From an uncultured Marinicella sp. (GTDB lineage Bacteria; Pseudomonadota; Gammaproteobacteria; Xanthomonadales; Marinicellaceae): 64,000 bases of DNA. The notes beneath the pieces are model-generated. The model was given only the letters and a program-made list of their open reading frames with translations, was not told where the DNA came from and searched no databases. The stretch lies in contig CANNAM010000007.1 in assembly GCA_947502595.1 (NCBI GenBank), positions 1 through 64,000 on the forward strand, given 5' to 3'. Below, in pieces: positions 1 through 10,305 of the stretch (positions are counted from its first letter, which is position 1; every line of letters begins with the position of its first letter). The position numbers were made by a program, and so were the translations under genes.

Positions 1-3000
1 GCGCCCACTTCAACACCCGAACAAGTGGCGGTGACCACAGTGCCGTTGTTGGCAGGATCTGGAGACACGCTACAGGTGCCGGTGGCCGGTGCGGTGTTGT
101 CTAAAGTGAATGGCACATTCGATGTGGCATCATTACCCGCTGCATCATAAGTGGTTGCAGTGGCATCGCCCGATACTTGACCTGGGCCTGAACCTGCAGT
201 GGCTGAACAGATCACTGTACCACCTGATTCAGCAGCACAAGAGTAACCAGGAATGCTTACCGAACCGCCAGTTTCCACGCCAGTACACGTGGCTGTTAAA
301 GTCGTGCCATCATTGGCAGGGTTTGGCGATACCGTACACACAGCTGCAGTGGGTGCGGTGTTGTCTAAAGTGAATGGCACATTCGATGTGGCATCATTAC
401 CTGCTGCATCATAAGTGGTTGCAGTGGCATCACCTGATACTTGACCTGGGCCAGAACCTGCTGTGGCTGAACAGATTACTGTACCACCTGATTCAGCAGC
501 ACAAGTGTAGCCCGGAATGCTTACCGAACCGCCAGTTTCCACGCCAGTACAAGTGGCACTCAAAGCCGTGCCATCATTGGCAGGGTTTGGCGATACCGTA
601 CATACAGCCGCAGTGGGTGCGGTGTTATCTAATGTGAAAAATACATTGGCATTGCTGCTGTTATTCGCCTGGTCGGTGATGGTGGCAATTTCATCACCAT
701 CAACATTATTGACCCCAGCAGTGGCTGTACAAACCACTTCATTGGCAAATTCTACTCCACAAGAATAACCTGGAATACTTAATGTGGCATCTGTTTCTAC
801 CCCAGTACATGTGGCTGTTAATGCAGTTCCATTGTTGGCTGGATCGGGATCAACCGTACACACTGCCACTGCAGGCGCTACAGTATCCACAGTTACTTGT
901 GTCGGCAATGAACTGTTGCCGGTGTCGTCAGTAACAATGACCGTCAAAATGTCACCATGTGATGGTGCAGGAGTGACTGGTGAACAGCTGAAAACGCCTG
1001 CTGCATCAGCTACAGTGGTACATAAGATTACACCGTTTTCATCCAACACTGTGGTTTCACCAAAAGCAATGGTGGTGCCAGTTACAGGGTCGCCATCTGT
1101 AGGATTAACCTGTGGAGCAGGTGGCGCTGTGATGTTGGGGTCATAGACTGTTGTAGAAACAGGTTGACTGACCAATAAGCCTGCTTGAGTGGCAGTCAAC
1201 ATGATGATGTCATCGGTGACTGGAACCGGGGCTGGTGACAAACAAGTCCATTGACCGTTGGCATTGGCCGTTACCGGCGCGTTGCTACAAGTGATGCCAT
1301 CGATGTCAATTGATGAGCCGGCAACAGCGGAACCGCTAATTACATTGGCGCCATTGGCTACTGGATTTACTGTAGGGCTGACTGACTCAGTCGCCGAGTC
1401 ACCAACTGTGGTGCTGGCTGGTTGTGATTGGTTGCCAGCTGCATCAGTTGCAGTGGCGATAATTAAGTCACCAGGGACTAAAGGCAATGAACTGGTGACA
1501 TCACAACTCCAAAAGCCATTGGTATTGGTAATCACAGGGTCATTGTCACAAGTCACGCCAGTCAAATCAATGGTGGTGCCTGGTTCAGCGTTACCAGTGA
1601 TCGGGTCGGTGTTTTCGTTGACCGGGTTGATCACAGGGGCCGCTGGTGCGGTGGTGTCAATTCCACCTGTAACAGTGGTTGGTGGTGATGTGTTACCCGC
1701 TTCATCCTCTTGGGTGGCGGTGATGTCTTCGCCGTCCTCAGGTGAGGGTGACAAACTACATGACCAAGTACCATTGGCTTGAACTGTGGCCGTACAAGTG
1801 GCGCCTGAAGGTGTGGTTACTGTTACTGTGGCACCAGGTTCGCCTGTACCTGTCACAGGATCACCATTGGTTGGTGTGTTTATGCCCGGAGCCGATGGCG
1901 CATCATTGTCTAAAGTAAATGCCGCATTCGATGTGGCATCATTACCTGCTGCATCATAAGTGGTTGCAGTGGCATCACCTGATACTTGACCTGGGCCAGA
2001 ACCTGCCGTGGCGGAACAGATTACTGTACCACCTGATTCAGCGGCACAAGAGTAACCAGGAATGCTTACCGAACCACCAGTTTCCACACCAGTACAAGTG
2101 GCGCTCAAAGCCGTGCCATCATTGGCAGGGTTTGGCGATACCGTACACACAGCTGCAGTGGGTGCGGTGTTGTCTAAAGTGAAGGTGGCAGGTGTGGTGT
2201 CTGAGTTGCCTGCAGGGTCAGTGACTGTGGCTTGTTCATCACCATCAACGCCATTGACACCGACTGTGGCAGTACATGACCAATTGCCAGAACCGTTGTC
2301 GGTACAACTGTAACCTGGGATGGTTAAGGTTGCGCCCACTTCAACACCCGAACAAGTGGCGGTGACCACAGTGCCGTTGTTGGCAGGATCTGGAGACACG
2401 CTACAGGTGCCGGTGGCCGGTGCGGTGTTGTCTAAAGTGAAAGGTACATTCGATGTGGCGCTGTTATTTGCTGCATCATAAGTGGTTGCAGTGGCATCGC
2501 CCGATACTTGACCTGGGCCTGAGCCAGCTGTGGCTGAACAGATTACTGTACCACCTGATTCAGCAGCACAAGAGTAACCAGGAATGCTTACTGAGCCGCC
2601 AGTTTCCACGCCAGTACACGTGGCTGTTAAAGTCGTGCCATTATTTGCAGGGTTTGGAACAACGGTACACGCTGCCGCTGTCGGTGGCGTGTTGTCAGTT
2701 AATGTTATGGTGTTGTTGGTGCTGTATACGAACTCCTCTGTTGGGAGTTGAAATGAGTTGGATCTGATAGTGGCAGTATTGATGATGTCACCTAATGGTG
2801 CATTGTTGTTGATGCTTGCTCTGAACTTAATGCTGGCACTTTGACCAGAATTTAAAGTGCCGCCGTTTGTGCCATTGGCACCAGCGCCAACTCTGAAGAC
2901 CACTCGGTTGTTGCCTCCGTCAAATTCTGCCGCATCATTGCCACTTGTATCACTCATGCTTCCAGTAGGACCTGCATCGGCACTGACTATTTCTAATGAA

Positions 3001-4205
3001 CCAGGGACATAGGTCATATTTGCTGGAATAGGGTCAGTAACTACTGTATTAATCGAGCTGTCGTTGCCTTCATTTTGAAAGGTAATATTGTATTCTATGA
3101 TGTCGTTGCGACCAATCAATCCACCATTGACGTCAATGGCAGTTTTAGTTAAAGAGGCAGCGTAATCTGGCACATGTAATTCAGTTACAAAGGCCAAGAG
3201 CTGTGGGTAATAGTAATCACCTGTGGTACTGAAGTCTATGGTAGCGTCAGTTTCACCATTGCCCCATGCATTCAAGGAACTGATGTCGACAAAGTCCAAG
3301 TCCATGCCCAGTTGGTTGACGTAATCTGGATTTTTATTGTTGCTTCTGATGTTGTTTTTGGTGATGGTGCTGTTCCAAAAATTGGTACCAGGGTTCAGTG
3401 GCGCTTGATCTATAACTACACCTTCAAAGCTGAAGCTGTCGCCAACAATTTCACTGTCGCCTTCCCATACCAGTGCACCAATGAATGTATCAAACGTTCC
3501 TGTTAGTGGTGTTAATAAGTCAGGTACTGTGACAGATTGGGTGGTTGTGCCGGTTACTCGTGCTGCGCCATCATAAAGTGCCAGTCTGCGATATGGTTTG
3601 CTGTTATTTTGGTAGACAACAGAAATGGCCCAGCCACCATAAAAGCCCAAGGAGTCTGTACCGTTATTGGCCGTTAAATTAGCCACATGGTATACACCTG
3701 AGCCTGCTGTTGACACTATTGAAGTGATGTCGGTGGTGGCTTGATAGGGTCGGTTGTTGGAGCTGCCTTGACCGGTGAAAGTGTCTACGTTGGCATTGCT
3801 GGCAGTTACTTGAGTGTAAGTGCTGGCGCCAGGAGGCTTGATTCGAATATTGCGACGGCTGTTGTTAGTAGGGCCACTTCTGCCTGCCCAATACAGACCA
3901 GCATACAACACAGTTGAGTTAGCAGGTAGCGTTAAAGTTGCATTGGATGAATTGCTGTATCCTGCTGAAGGATCTATGTTGACATAGGCCGTTTGCAGGC
4001 TGTTGTTACCGCCAACTGTGCCGTTTTGTACGTTTGGGCAGGTGCCAGTTCCATCACAAGTGATTAACACATTGCCAATCAATTCAATGTCACCATTGGC
4101 ATCGATGCTGTAACGACTGGTGAAGTTTCGGTCAATTTGCGCCATTACTTCTGAGGAAAAAATGACAAGGCACAGTAAAGCCACACTAAAAGTTTTGAAT
4201 TTCAT
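1..4205 (-). CDS. Giant secreted repeat protein (DUF11 plus bacterial Ig-like repeats), 3' end outside window
   Basis: About 1,401 codons are open on the minus strand from an ATG at 4205 to the window edge, so the C-terminus is missing. Residues 1-22 form a signal peptide ending SSEVMA. Residues 23 to about 340 are a beta-rich N-terminal domain (motifs VLYAGLYWAG, GFYGGWAISVVY) of the type found in front of DUF11 repeats. A DUF11-like domain follows (DPIPANMTYVPGSLEIVS). From about position 2700 down to 1 the protein is a chain of roughly 85-90-residue Ig-like modules with the pattern DNTAPTAAVCTVSPNPANDG...GVETGGSVSIPGYSC. It is probably an exported adhesin or matrix protein. A sorting signal such as IPTL-CTERM may lie beyond the window, but that cannot be seen. 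The family assignment is by motif only; no enzymatic domain is visible. Confidence 0.85.
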   Translation of the reverse strand, partial: MKFKTFSVALLCLVIFSSEVMAQIDRNFTSRYSIDANGDIELIGNVLITCDGTGTCPNVQNGTVGGNNSLQTAYVNIDPSAGYSNSSNATLTLPANSTVLYAGLYWAGRSGPTNNSRRNIRIKPPGASTYTQVTASNANVDTFTGQGSSNNRPYQATTDITSIVSTAGSGVYHVANLTANNGTDSLGFYGGWAISVVYQNNSKPYRRLALYDGAARVTGTTTQSVTVPDLLTPLTGTFDTFIGALVWEGDSEIVGDSFSFEGVVIDQAPLNPGTNFWNSTITKNNIRSNNKNPDYVNQLGMDLDFVDISSLNAWGNGETDATIDFSTTGDYYYPQLLAFVTELHVPDYAASLTKTAIDVNGGLIGRNDIIEYNITFQNEGNDSSINTVVTDPIPANMTYVPGSLEIVSADAGPTGSMSDTSGNDAAEFDGGNNRVVFRVGAGANGTNGGTLNSGQSASIKFRASINNNAPLGDIINTATIRSNSFQLPTEEFVYSTNNTITLTDNTPPTAAACTVVPNPANNGTTLTATCTGVETGGSVSIPGYSCAAESGGTVICSATAGSGPGQVSGDATATTYDAANNSATSNVPFTLDNTAPATGTCSVSPDPANNGTVVTATCSGVEVGATLTIPGYSCTDNGSGNWSCTATVGVNGVDGDEQATVTDPAGNSDTTPATFTLDNTAPTAAVCTVSPNPANDGTALSATCTGVETGGSVSIPGYSCAAESGGTVICSATAGSGPGQVSGDATATTYDAAGNDATSNAAFTLDNDAPSAPGINTPTNGDPVTGTGEPGATVTVTTPSGATCTATVQANGTWSCSLSPSPEDGEDITATQEDEAGNTSPPTTVTGGIDTTAPAAPVINPVNENTDPITGNAEPGTTIDLTGVTCDNDPVITNTNGFWSCDVTSSLPLVPGDLIIATATDAAGNQSQPASTTVGDSATESVSPTVNPVANGANVISGSAVAGSSIDIDGITCSNAPVTANANGQWTCLSPAPVPVTDDIIMLTATQAGLLVSQPVSTTVYDPNITAPPAPQVNPTDGDPVTGTTIAFGETTVLDENGVILCTTVADAAGVFSCSPVTPAPSHGDILTVIVTDDTGNSSLPTQVTVDTVAPAVAVCTVDPDPANNGTALTATCTGVETDATLSIPGYSCGVEFANEVVCTATAGVNNVDGDEIATITDQANNSSNANVFFTLDNTAPTAAVCTVSPNPANDGTALSATCTGVETGGSVSIPGYTCAAESGGTVICSATAGSGPGQVSGDATATTYDAAGNDATSNVPFTLDNTAPTAAVCTVSPNPANDGTTLTATCTGVETGGSVSIPGYSCAAESGGTVICSATAGSGPGQVSGDATATTYDAAGNDATSNVPFTLDNTAPATGTCSVSPDPANNGTVVTATCSGVEVG
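97..624 (-). repeat. Two tandem 264-bp (88-aa) Ig-like repeat units
   Basis: The phrase TTGTCTAAAGTGAATGGCAC starts at 97 and again at 361, and a diverged copy starts at 625, giving an exact 264-bp period. The two units are nearly identical at DNA level. They encode modules with the VCTVSPNPANDGT and ESGGTVICSATAGSGPGQV motifs. Positions 1-96 are the end of a different, 258-bp module. Confidence 0.85.
1906..2691 (-). repeat. Second block of 264/258/264-bp repeat modules
   Basis: Module boundaries marked by TTGTCTAAAG occur at 1906, 2170 and 2428, with a diverged boundary at 2692. The spacings are 264, 258 and 264 bp. The stretch at 2332-2440 is essentially identical to positions 1-109, and 1906-2169 closely matches 361-624. 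The repeat array was therefore copied in multi-module blocks. Confidence 0.8.
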
Positions 4206-4434
4206 ATACACACACACTTCATTTTTAATATATGTGACTTATATCACAGAAAATTAAGCAGTAAACCTTGTGAGTGAATAAAAGTTACATTTTTAACAAT
4301 TTGTAACACAGTTCACAAAAATGTTTTGTTGCTTATGGTCTCTTAATATCTTTGGTGTGGATACAGTGACAATTACTGTCACATTTTTATTCTCAGGTAA
4401 TCTGGCAACTCAATAACCCCTGTTTGGCAGCTGA

Positions 4435-4989
4435 TTATTGTTGTGGAACCCGCTTAATTTTGTCTTTGTCATAACCTTGTTCAATGGCAATCTGAACCAA
4501 CTGATTTAATTGCCGTTCTGAAATTTTCGGTTTTCGAGCCATAATCCATAAATAGTCACGTTTGGTTCTGCCAATAATGCTGTATTCATAAGCGGGATCT
4601 ATGTATACAATAATAAATTCTGATTTAAAAGGCCAAAGAAATTGCATCTTCCAAGCTGCGTTGGATGGATCGTCAGTAACAAAGCCGGTGGGATTGTATT
4701 GTTTAACAGGTCCAGTAAAGCTGTCCTTGTTAAATGAAAAGAGGGTGTCAATTACGCCAGGTTTTATCAGCTTATAGCTTTCTACGGCATTGTGTGCGCC
4801 TTTCTCAATAAAGGTAGGGATATTAGCAATTACATACCAATCTCCCATAAATAAATCTAAATTGACTTTTTCAGCCATTTTGATGGGCGGGCCTGTACGA
4901 CATGACTGAAAAGCAAACAGTGAGACTGTAATGAGTGTAATGGCGCCGATAATTTTTATCATATTATTTGATGGGTAAATCAACAGCAT
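4435..4989 (-). CDS. Bacterial lipocalin (Blc-like) outer-membrane lipoprotein
   Basis: A 184-residue lipocalin. The signature G-x-W lies at residues 49-51 (FMGDWYVIANIP), followed by a beta-barrel with GPVKQYNPTGFV and a C-terminal YLWIMARKP...LNQLVQIAIEQGYD segment, as in Blc. A hydrophobic leader ends FAFQSC (Cys30). This is a weak lipobox, so lipoprotein anchoring is likely but not certain. The ATG at 4962 (MIKIIGAIT...) gives a more typical lipoprotein leader than the one at 4989; neither has a clear ribosome-binding site. Blc proteins bind fatty acids or lysophospholipids at the outer membrane. The gene stands alone between two unrelated minus-strand loci. Confidence 0.88.
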   Translation of the reverse strand: MLLIYPSNNMIKIIGAITLITVSLFAFQSCRTGPPIKMAEKVNLDLFMGDWYVIANIPTFIEKGAHNAVESYKLIKPGVIDTLFSFNKDSFTGPVKQYNPTGFVTDDPSNAAWKMQFLWPFKSEFIIVYIDPAYEYSIIGRTKRDYLWIMARKPKISERQLNQLVQIAIEQGYDKDKIKRVPQQ

Positions 4990-4999
4990 AATTTCAGCG

Positions 5000-5549
5000 G
5001 TGTGAAACTTGAGTCAAGCAGCAGTGAAAAAAGGCAATTTCTGCGCCTTTCATATAGTGTTTCCTGCCGCCAGTTATAACCCTCGCTGGTAAAAGGCTCC
5101 ATACCATCCCCAACAACTGCGTCATTGACAGTATTGGCTGTTCCATCGTTGAATTAACTGTTACAGTTCTGCCTTACCCTTTATTAAAAATCAAAACGAA
5201 ATACCACAGTCGATACCGGCTATGTACCCAACAACAATTTCTAGTGGGAGTCGGTAACACCAGTCTACAGATAAAGTGTTTAAATAAGACCAGCTACTAC
5301 AGAGGCTTCTGAATAGTCTTCACTTATGAACTATGATTTACTGTCTGTAACATTCAGTACAGTGGCTCTGGTACCCATACCTAAGCGCCCTTCTTCAAAT
5401 GAGTTATTTGGCCTTTGAAAATTCATGGCAACTATTATTGGACTGGTAATAGCAGTTTGTCTTTCCCCGAAAATGTTTGCAGGTGGTAGACTAAATACCT
5501 CACGGATGGTTTGGGTAAATAGCGATTGACTAAAAACACATAACAACAT
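5000..5549 (-). pseudogene. Decayed gene for a secreted protein (remnant)
   Basis: A 72-codon frame from 5549 starts with a signal-peptide-like stretch (MLLCVFSQSLFTQ) and stops at 5331. Further down, in another frame, the minus strand reads NDGTANTVNDAVVGDGMEPF (about 5050-5160), a composition typical of exported proteins, with several stops between. I read this as the remains of one secreted-protein gene. A short genuine protein at 5331-5549 is the alternative. I recognise no family. The rest of the 4990-5683 gap shows no other gene. Confidence 0.3.
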
Positions 5550-5683
5550 GACAGTGGATAAAGCTCTTTTTTTTATTTCTCGGTTATATAATGTTTTTGC
5601 AGCAATTCAGGATATATATTAATTGTATGAAAGTTTTCATTATTAGGTCATTGTTTACACATAGGTAGCAACTACATAGGGTT

Positions 5684-6205
5684 ATGAAAATAATAAAAAA
5701 ATGGCGACAGAATAAAAACTGTGCCTTACTAATGGATGTCTTATTATTGGTGGCAATCATGCTGCTCATATCTTGGTGGCAAAATCGAGGTACATTAGCT
5801 GCCGATAATCAGCCGGCACCAGACTTTAAGCTGTTGGCCTTAGATGGCAACAGCTATCGGTTAAGTGATTTTAAGGACCAACAAGTGCTGTTGTATTTCT
5901 TTGCTCCTTGGTGCTCAATTTGCAAACTTTCAGCTGACAACCTCAATGACTTGCGCAAGGCTCGGTCAGAAGGTGACTTGATGATCATGATGATGGCGCT
6001 TGCATATGAAGACCAGGCTGCAGTAGAGCGGTTTGTCGAGGACTTGGCGTTGAATGTACCAGTTTTGTTGGGCAGTGAGCAACAAATGCAGGACTATCAA
6101 ATCACTGGATTCCCAACTTATTATGTGATCGATGAAACTGGTAAGTTGGTGTCACGGTCGATGGGCTACAGCACAGAATTGGGGATGCGGTTGCGAACCT
6201 GGTAA
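5684..6205 (+). CDS. Membrane-anchored thioredoxin-like disulfide oxidoreductase (TlpA/ScsD type)
   Basis: This 173-residue protein has an N-terminal membrane anchor at about residues 14-32 (LLMDVLLLVAIMLLISWWQ). A periplasmic AhpC/TSA-thioredoxin fold follows: APDFKLLALDG, then the active site W76-CSIC (Cys77 and Cys80), and the cis-proline loop GFPTYYV. The layout matches TlpA/ScsD-type thiol reductases that keep periplasmic cysteines reduced. No cytochrome c or scs genes lie beside it, so its substrate is unknown. The ATG at 5684 follows a weak Shine-Dalgarno (AGGGTT). It stands alone upstream of leuS. Confidence 0.88.
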   Translation: MKIIKKWRQNKNCALLMDVLLLVAIMLLISWWQNRGTLAADNQPAPDFKLLALDGNSYRLSDFKDQQVLLYFFAPWCSICKLSADNLNDLRKARSEGDLMIMMMALAYEDQAAVERFVEDLALNVPVLLGSEQQMQDYQITGFPTYYVIDETGKLVSRSMGYSTELGMRLRTW

Positions 6206-6254
6206 AAATTCACTTTTAATGGCTGTTTAGACAATGTAACAGCTGAATCACAGC

Positions 6255-6283
6255 TTTACCATCTGCTGTTGAAAACGTATAAT
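6255..6283 (+). promoter_or_regulatory. Candidate sigma-70 promoter for leuS-lptE-holA
   Basis: TTTACC (6255-6260), a 17-bp spacer and a perfect TATAAT (6278-6283) stand 54 bp before the leuS ATG. The -35 is poor and the call rests on the -10 and the spacing. Confidence 0.45.
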
Positions 6284-6336
6284 TTCCGTTTTGCAATACT
6301 GCTTAAACAAATTAGCCAATCTGATTTAAAATAATA

Positions 6337-8778
6337 ATGACCACATACAATCCGCAACAAGTTGAACTACACGCTCAGAAACTTTGGGAAACGCACAAAT
6401 CATTTGAAGTCAAAGCCGATGACAGCCGAGAAAAATATTACTGCCTCAGTATGTTTCCATACCCCAGCGGCAAGTTACATATGGGTCATGTGCGGAACTA
6501 CACCCTGAGCGAAGTCATTGCCCGCTACCAAAAGATGCAAGGCAAAAATGTGTTGCAACCCATTGGTTACGATGCTTTTGGTTTACCGGCTGAAAATGCC
6601 GCCATCAAACACAAAAAAGCACCGGCAGAGTGGACTTATGCCAACATGCAAGAAATGACTGCCCAATTCAAACGCTTGGGATTTGCTTTTGATTGGTCAA
6701 GAGAGTTGGCCACCTGCCAACCTGATTACTACCGCTGGGAACAGTGGATGTTTGTTCAGTTATTTGAACAAGGCCTGGTTTACCGCAAAGATTCAGTGGT
6801 CAACTGGGATCCTGTTGATCAGACGGTATTGGCCAATGAGCAAGTGATCGATGGTAAAGGGTGGCGTTCTGGCGCTGAAGTGATTCGCAAAACCATCCCA
6901 CAATGGTTTTTGAAAATCACTGATTATGCAGAAGAATTATTGGAGTCACTGGATCATATGCCTGGCTGGCCTGACTCAGTCAAGACCATGCAACGCAATT
7001 GGATTGGCAAATCTAAGGGTTTAGAACTGGATTTTCAGGTTGAGAATTTTGGTCAAATCAGCATTTATACCACCCGCCCTGATACTTTGTACGGAGTGTC
7101 TTATATGGCGGTGGCACCAGAGCATCCTTTGGCCTTACAAGCTGCTGAAAATAACCCGGAAATGGCCACATTTTTACAGCAATGTGCCAAAGAGCAAAGC
7201 AATGAAGCTGCCATGGCTACCATGGAAAAGAAAGGCATGTACACAGGCTTGGATGCGACCCATCCATTGACTGGCAAAAAGGTGCCTGTCTGGGTGGCTA
7301 ATTTTGTCTTGATGACTTATGGAACTGGTGCGGTGATGGCAGTTCCAGGGCATGACCAACGTGATTTTGAATTTGCTCAAAAGTATGGCTTGCCAATTAC
7401 GCAAGTGATTGATGCAGAAGGTGATTTGTCAACAGCAGCAATCACTGAGAAGGGGGTGTTAATTAATTCTGAAACCTTCAATGGCATGGATTTCACCCAA
7501 GCCTTCGAGGCCATGGCCAAGCAGTTCAAAGCCGATGGCACAGGTCGGGTACAAATCAATTACCGCTTACGCGATTGGGGCGTTTCAAGGCAAAGGTATT
7601 GGGGTTGTCCGATACCCATTATCTATTGTGATGATTGTGGTGCAGTGGCTGTACCAGCAGAACAGTTGCCAGTGGTGTTGCCAGAAAATGTCGAGTTTGA
7701 TGAGACCGGTGGTTCGCCGATTAAACGGATGCCAGAATTCTATGCAACCAGTTGTCCAAAATGTGCAGCACCAGCCAAGCGAGAAACTGATACTTTTGAT
7801 ACCTTTATGGAATCCTCCTGGTACTATGCCCGCTACACTTGTCCACAATACTCAGGCGGTATGCTCAGTGAAGAAGCCGATCATTGGTTGCCAGTAGACC
7901 AGTACATTGGTGGCATAGAACATGCCATCTTACATTTATTGTATGCCCGCTTTTACCACAAAGTATTGCGTGATCAAGGTTTGGTCAAGTCTGATGAACC
8001 GTTTGTTAATTTGTTGACTCAGGGCATGGTGTTGAAAGACGGTGCCAAGATGTCAAAATCCAAAGGCAATACTGTTGACCCCCAAGATTTGATTGAGCAG
8101 TATGGTGCCGATACAGTGCGGTTATTCTCTATGTTTGCTGCACCGCCTGAACAGTCATTAGAATGGTCTGATGAAGGGGTGGAAGGGGCTGCCAGGTATT
8201 TGAATCGCTTGTGGTTTCAAGTAACTACCTTCAATGAAGCCGCTGCAGGACAGGTATTTTCGCTTACCGGTGAGTTGGATAAAGCCCAGCAGGCCATGCG
8301 TTTGAAGGTGCATCAAACCATTGAGAAAGTGACTCAGGATATTGGTGTGCGTCAAACCTTCAATACAGCGATTGCAGCAATGATGGAATTGACCAATGGC
8401 ATCAGTAAGTTCAATGATGACAGCAACAATGGTATGGCCATCCGTCAAGAGGCTTGGAGCAGCTTGGTTAAAATGATCAGCCCATTTGCGCCACACATGG
8501 CCCAAGCTTTGTGGGCCGCTATGGGTCATTCAACAATACTGTGTGATGAAATGTGGCCGAAGGTAGATCCTGCTGCATTGATACAAGATGAAATTGAAAT
8601 GGTGGTGCAGGTTAATGGCAAACTGCGGGCTAAATTGTCGGTTGCAGCAGACGCTTCCAAAGCCGAGATTGAAGCTTTGGCTTTGGCTGATGAAAATGTG
8701 CAGAAATTTGTGGCTGATAAAACCATCAGAAAGGTCATTGTGGTACCCAATCGATTGATCAATGTGGTGGTTTCATGA
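6337..8778 (+). CDS. leuS: Leucyl-tRNA synthetase
   Basis: Charges tRNA-Leu with leucine in the cytoplasm. Class I signatures are present: HMGH at residues 48-51 and KMSKS at 571-575. The CP1 editing domain is marked by [20 protein letters not shown], and a zinc ribbon has YCDDCG and SCPKC pairs. At 813 residues it is shorter than the roughly 860-residue E. coli enzyme. The stretch [13 protein letters not shown] runs straight into the catalytic loop, so the leucine-specific insertion that precedes KMSKS in E. coli is absent. It is first in a leuS-lptE-holA operon and overlaps lptE by 4 bp (ATGA). Confidence 0.98.
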   Translation: MTTYNPQQVELHAQKLWETHKSFEVKADDSREKYYCLSMFPYPSGKLHMGHVRNYTLSEVIARYQKMQGKNVLQPIGYDAFGLPAENAAIKHKKAPAEWTYANMQEMTAQFKRLGFAFDWSRELATCQPDYYRWEQWMFVQLFEQGLVYRKDSVVNWDPVDQTVLANEQVIDGKGWRSGAEVIRKTIPQWFLKITDYAEELLESLDHMPGWPDSVKTMQRNWIGKSKGLELDFQVENFGQISIYTTRPDTLYGVSYMAVAPEHPLALQAAENNPEMATFLQQCAKEQSNEAAMATMEKKGMYTGLDATHPLTGKKVPVWVANFVLMTYGTGAVMAVPGHDQRDFEFAQKYGLPITQVIDAEGDLSTAAITEKGVLINSETFNGMDFTQAFEAMAKQFKADGTGRVQINYRLRDWGVSRQRYWGCPIPIIYCDDCGAVAVPAEQLPVVLPENVEFDETGGSPIKRMPEFYATSCPKCAAPAKRETDTFDTFMESSWYYARYTCPQYSGGMLSEEADHWLPVDQYIGGIEHAILHLLYARFYHKVLRDQGLVKSDEPFVNLLTQGMVLKDGAKMSKSKGNTVDPQDLIEQYGADTVRLFSMFAAPPEQSLEWSDEGVEGAARYLNRLWFQVTTFNEAAAGQVFSLTGELDKAQQAMRLKVHQTIEKVTQDIGVRQTFNTAIAAMMELTNGISKFNDDSNNGMAIRQEAWSSLVKMISPFAPHMAQALWAAMGHSTILCDEMWPKVDPAALIQDEIEMVVQVNGKLRAKLSVAADASKAEIEALALADENVQKFVADKTIRKVIVVPNRLINVVVS

Positions 8779-9263
8779 AAAAATTGTGGCTTATGTTGTT
8801 TCTGGTAGCGCTTTCAGCTTGCGGTTACCATTTGAAATCGCCTGTTGTTTTGGATGCTGCTTTCGATAAAACGTACATTCAACACGCCATCAGCGCACCT
8901 TTGTACCGACCCTTAGCAGTTGCATTGAATAACCAAGGTGTTAGCCTGGTTGAAGATGCCAGTGCTGCCACAGCAAAAATAGTGATTGTAAAAGACAGTT
9001 TAGTCAAGCAAATCCAATCAATCGGCACCAACAATCGGGTACAGGAATACCGCTTGGATTATGAGTTGATTTTTGCCGTGCATTTTTTAGATGTCATTTA
9101 TGTACCAGAGCAAACCCTAAACTTGTCTCGTGATTATGCTTTTGACATTGGTCAAATCACCGGTACCCAAGCCGAAGAGCGTATTCTGCGTGATCAAATG
9201 TACAAAGACATGGCGCAAATGATTATTCGCAGCATTTCCGGTCACACAACGGCTGCAGAGTGA
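8775..9263 (+). CDS. lptE: LPS-assembly lipoprotein LptE
   Basis: A 162-residue lipoprotein with leader [16 protein letters not shown] and lipobox cysteine 16, followed by GYHLKSPV, the start characteristic of LptE/RlpB. It plugs the LptD barrel and helps deliver lipopolysaccharide to the outer leaflet of the outer membrane. Its ATG overlaps the leuS stop, implying translational coupling, and holA follows 31 bp later. The leuS-lptE-holA order is conserved in gammaproteobacteria, which supports the call despite the low sequence conservation of this family. Confidence 0.93.
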   Translation: MKKLWLMLFLVALSACGYHLKSPVVLDAAFDKTYIQHAISAPLYRPLAVALNNQGVSLVEDASAATAKIVIVKDSLVKQIQSIGTNNRVQEYRLDYELIFAVHFLDVIYVPEQTLNLSRDYAFDIGQITGTQAEERILRDQMYKDMAQMIIRSISGHTTAAE

Positions 9264-9294
9264 GTTGCCACGGCTTAAATAAACCAAACGCCCT

Positions 9295-10305
9295 ATGAAA
9301 CTTTACAGCAATCAATTGGCAGCGCAACTGAAACAGAAACTACTGCCAGTTTATTTGTTGGTTGGTGATGAACCTTTGCAGTTGCAAGAAGCTGGTGATG
9401 CGATAAAATCCACTGCAGCTGCCCAAGGTTTTTCTGAACGAGAAAATCATTTGGTTGATCCAAAGTTTCAATGGCATGAGCTACAAAACAGTGCCGGCAA
9501 TATGTCTTTGTTCGCTACCCAGCGAATCATTGAGTTGCACCTTCCAACCGGCAAGCCGGGCACCAAAGGATCATCCAGCATTGTGGCTTTTGTTGAAAAT
9601 ATGCCACCTGATGTGATGCTGATTATTCGTTGTGATGAATGGAATGCAGCCAATGAAAAGACCAAATGGGTTAAAACCATCATCGACAAAGGTGCTTTTT
9701 TGCGGGTTTACCAACCCAAAGCGGCAGAGTTGCCACAATGGATCAGAAACCGTTGCCAACAAATTGGCTTACAAGTGGACAATGATGCCATTGGCTTGTT
9801 GAGCTTGCGCTTGGAGGGCAACCTTTTGGCGGCCGCTCAAGAATTAGAAAAGTTGAAGATGCGTTACGCTGACCAACAAGTGACAGGGCAAGATGTGGCT
9901 GGTTTGGTTGCTGACAATGCCCGATTTGATGTGTTCAGGTTAACTGATGCCTTGTTTGAAAAGCAACCCGTCAGGGCCATCCGAATTCTGCGGTCATTAC
10001 AAAAAAACGACTTGTCACCGGTGATCATCCACTGGGCCTTGGAGCGAGAAACCAGAATGCTTTGTGACCTGGCTTTTATTCGTGCGCAAAACCGCAATGT
10101 CAGTGCTGCAGATTACCGTCGCTTTGGTATTTGGCAGAACCGCCAAGCCAGCATCCAGAAAGTCCTCAGCCAACAGCCATTGGCGCATTGGGAAAAGTGC
10201 TTACAAAAGCTCTCAGAGGTTGATCGCATGATCAAAGGGCGCTTAACAGGCAACCCGTGGTCAACCATGGAAAAGTGGATGATTACATTCAGTCAGAGTA
10301 AGTAG
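9295..10305 (+). CDS. holA: DNA polymerase III delta subunit
   Basis: A 336-residue clamp-loader subunit that opens the sliding beta clamp during replication. Recognisable family features are the N-terminal KLLPVYLLVGDEPLQLQEA start, a central AAA+-like fold without a functional Walker motif (VMLIIRCDEWNAANEKTKWV), and the C-terminal helical collar with LSEVDRMIKGRLTGNPW. It is the last gene of the leuS operon. The usual downstream nadD is absent here. A small AT-rich hairpin follows at 10344-10360 with no T-tract, so the operon's terminator is not obvious. Confidence 0.95.
   Translation: MKLYSNQLAAQLKQKLLPVYLLVGDEPLQLQEAGDAIKSTAAAQGFSERENHLVDPKFQWHELQNSAGNMSLFATQRIIELHLPTGKPGTKGSSSIVAFVENMPPDVMLIIRCDEWNAANEKTKWVKTIIDKGAFLRVYQPKAAELPQWIRNRCQQIGLQVDNDAIGLLSLRLEGNLLAAAQELEKLKMRYADQQVTGQDVAGLVADNARFDVFRLTDALFEKQPVRAIRILRSLQKNDLSPVIIHWALERETRMLCDLAFIRAQNRNVSAADYRRFGIWQNRQASIQKVLSQQPLAHWEKCLQKLSEVDRMIKGRLTGNPWSTMEKWMITFSQSK

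Noticed and set aside
110-3506. Several plus-strand open frames of 60-174 codons across the first 3.5 kb
   Set aside because: They are antisense to one continuous minus-strand frame with signal peptide and Ig-like repeats. Their number comes from the repeated DNA.
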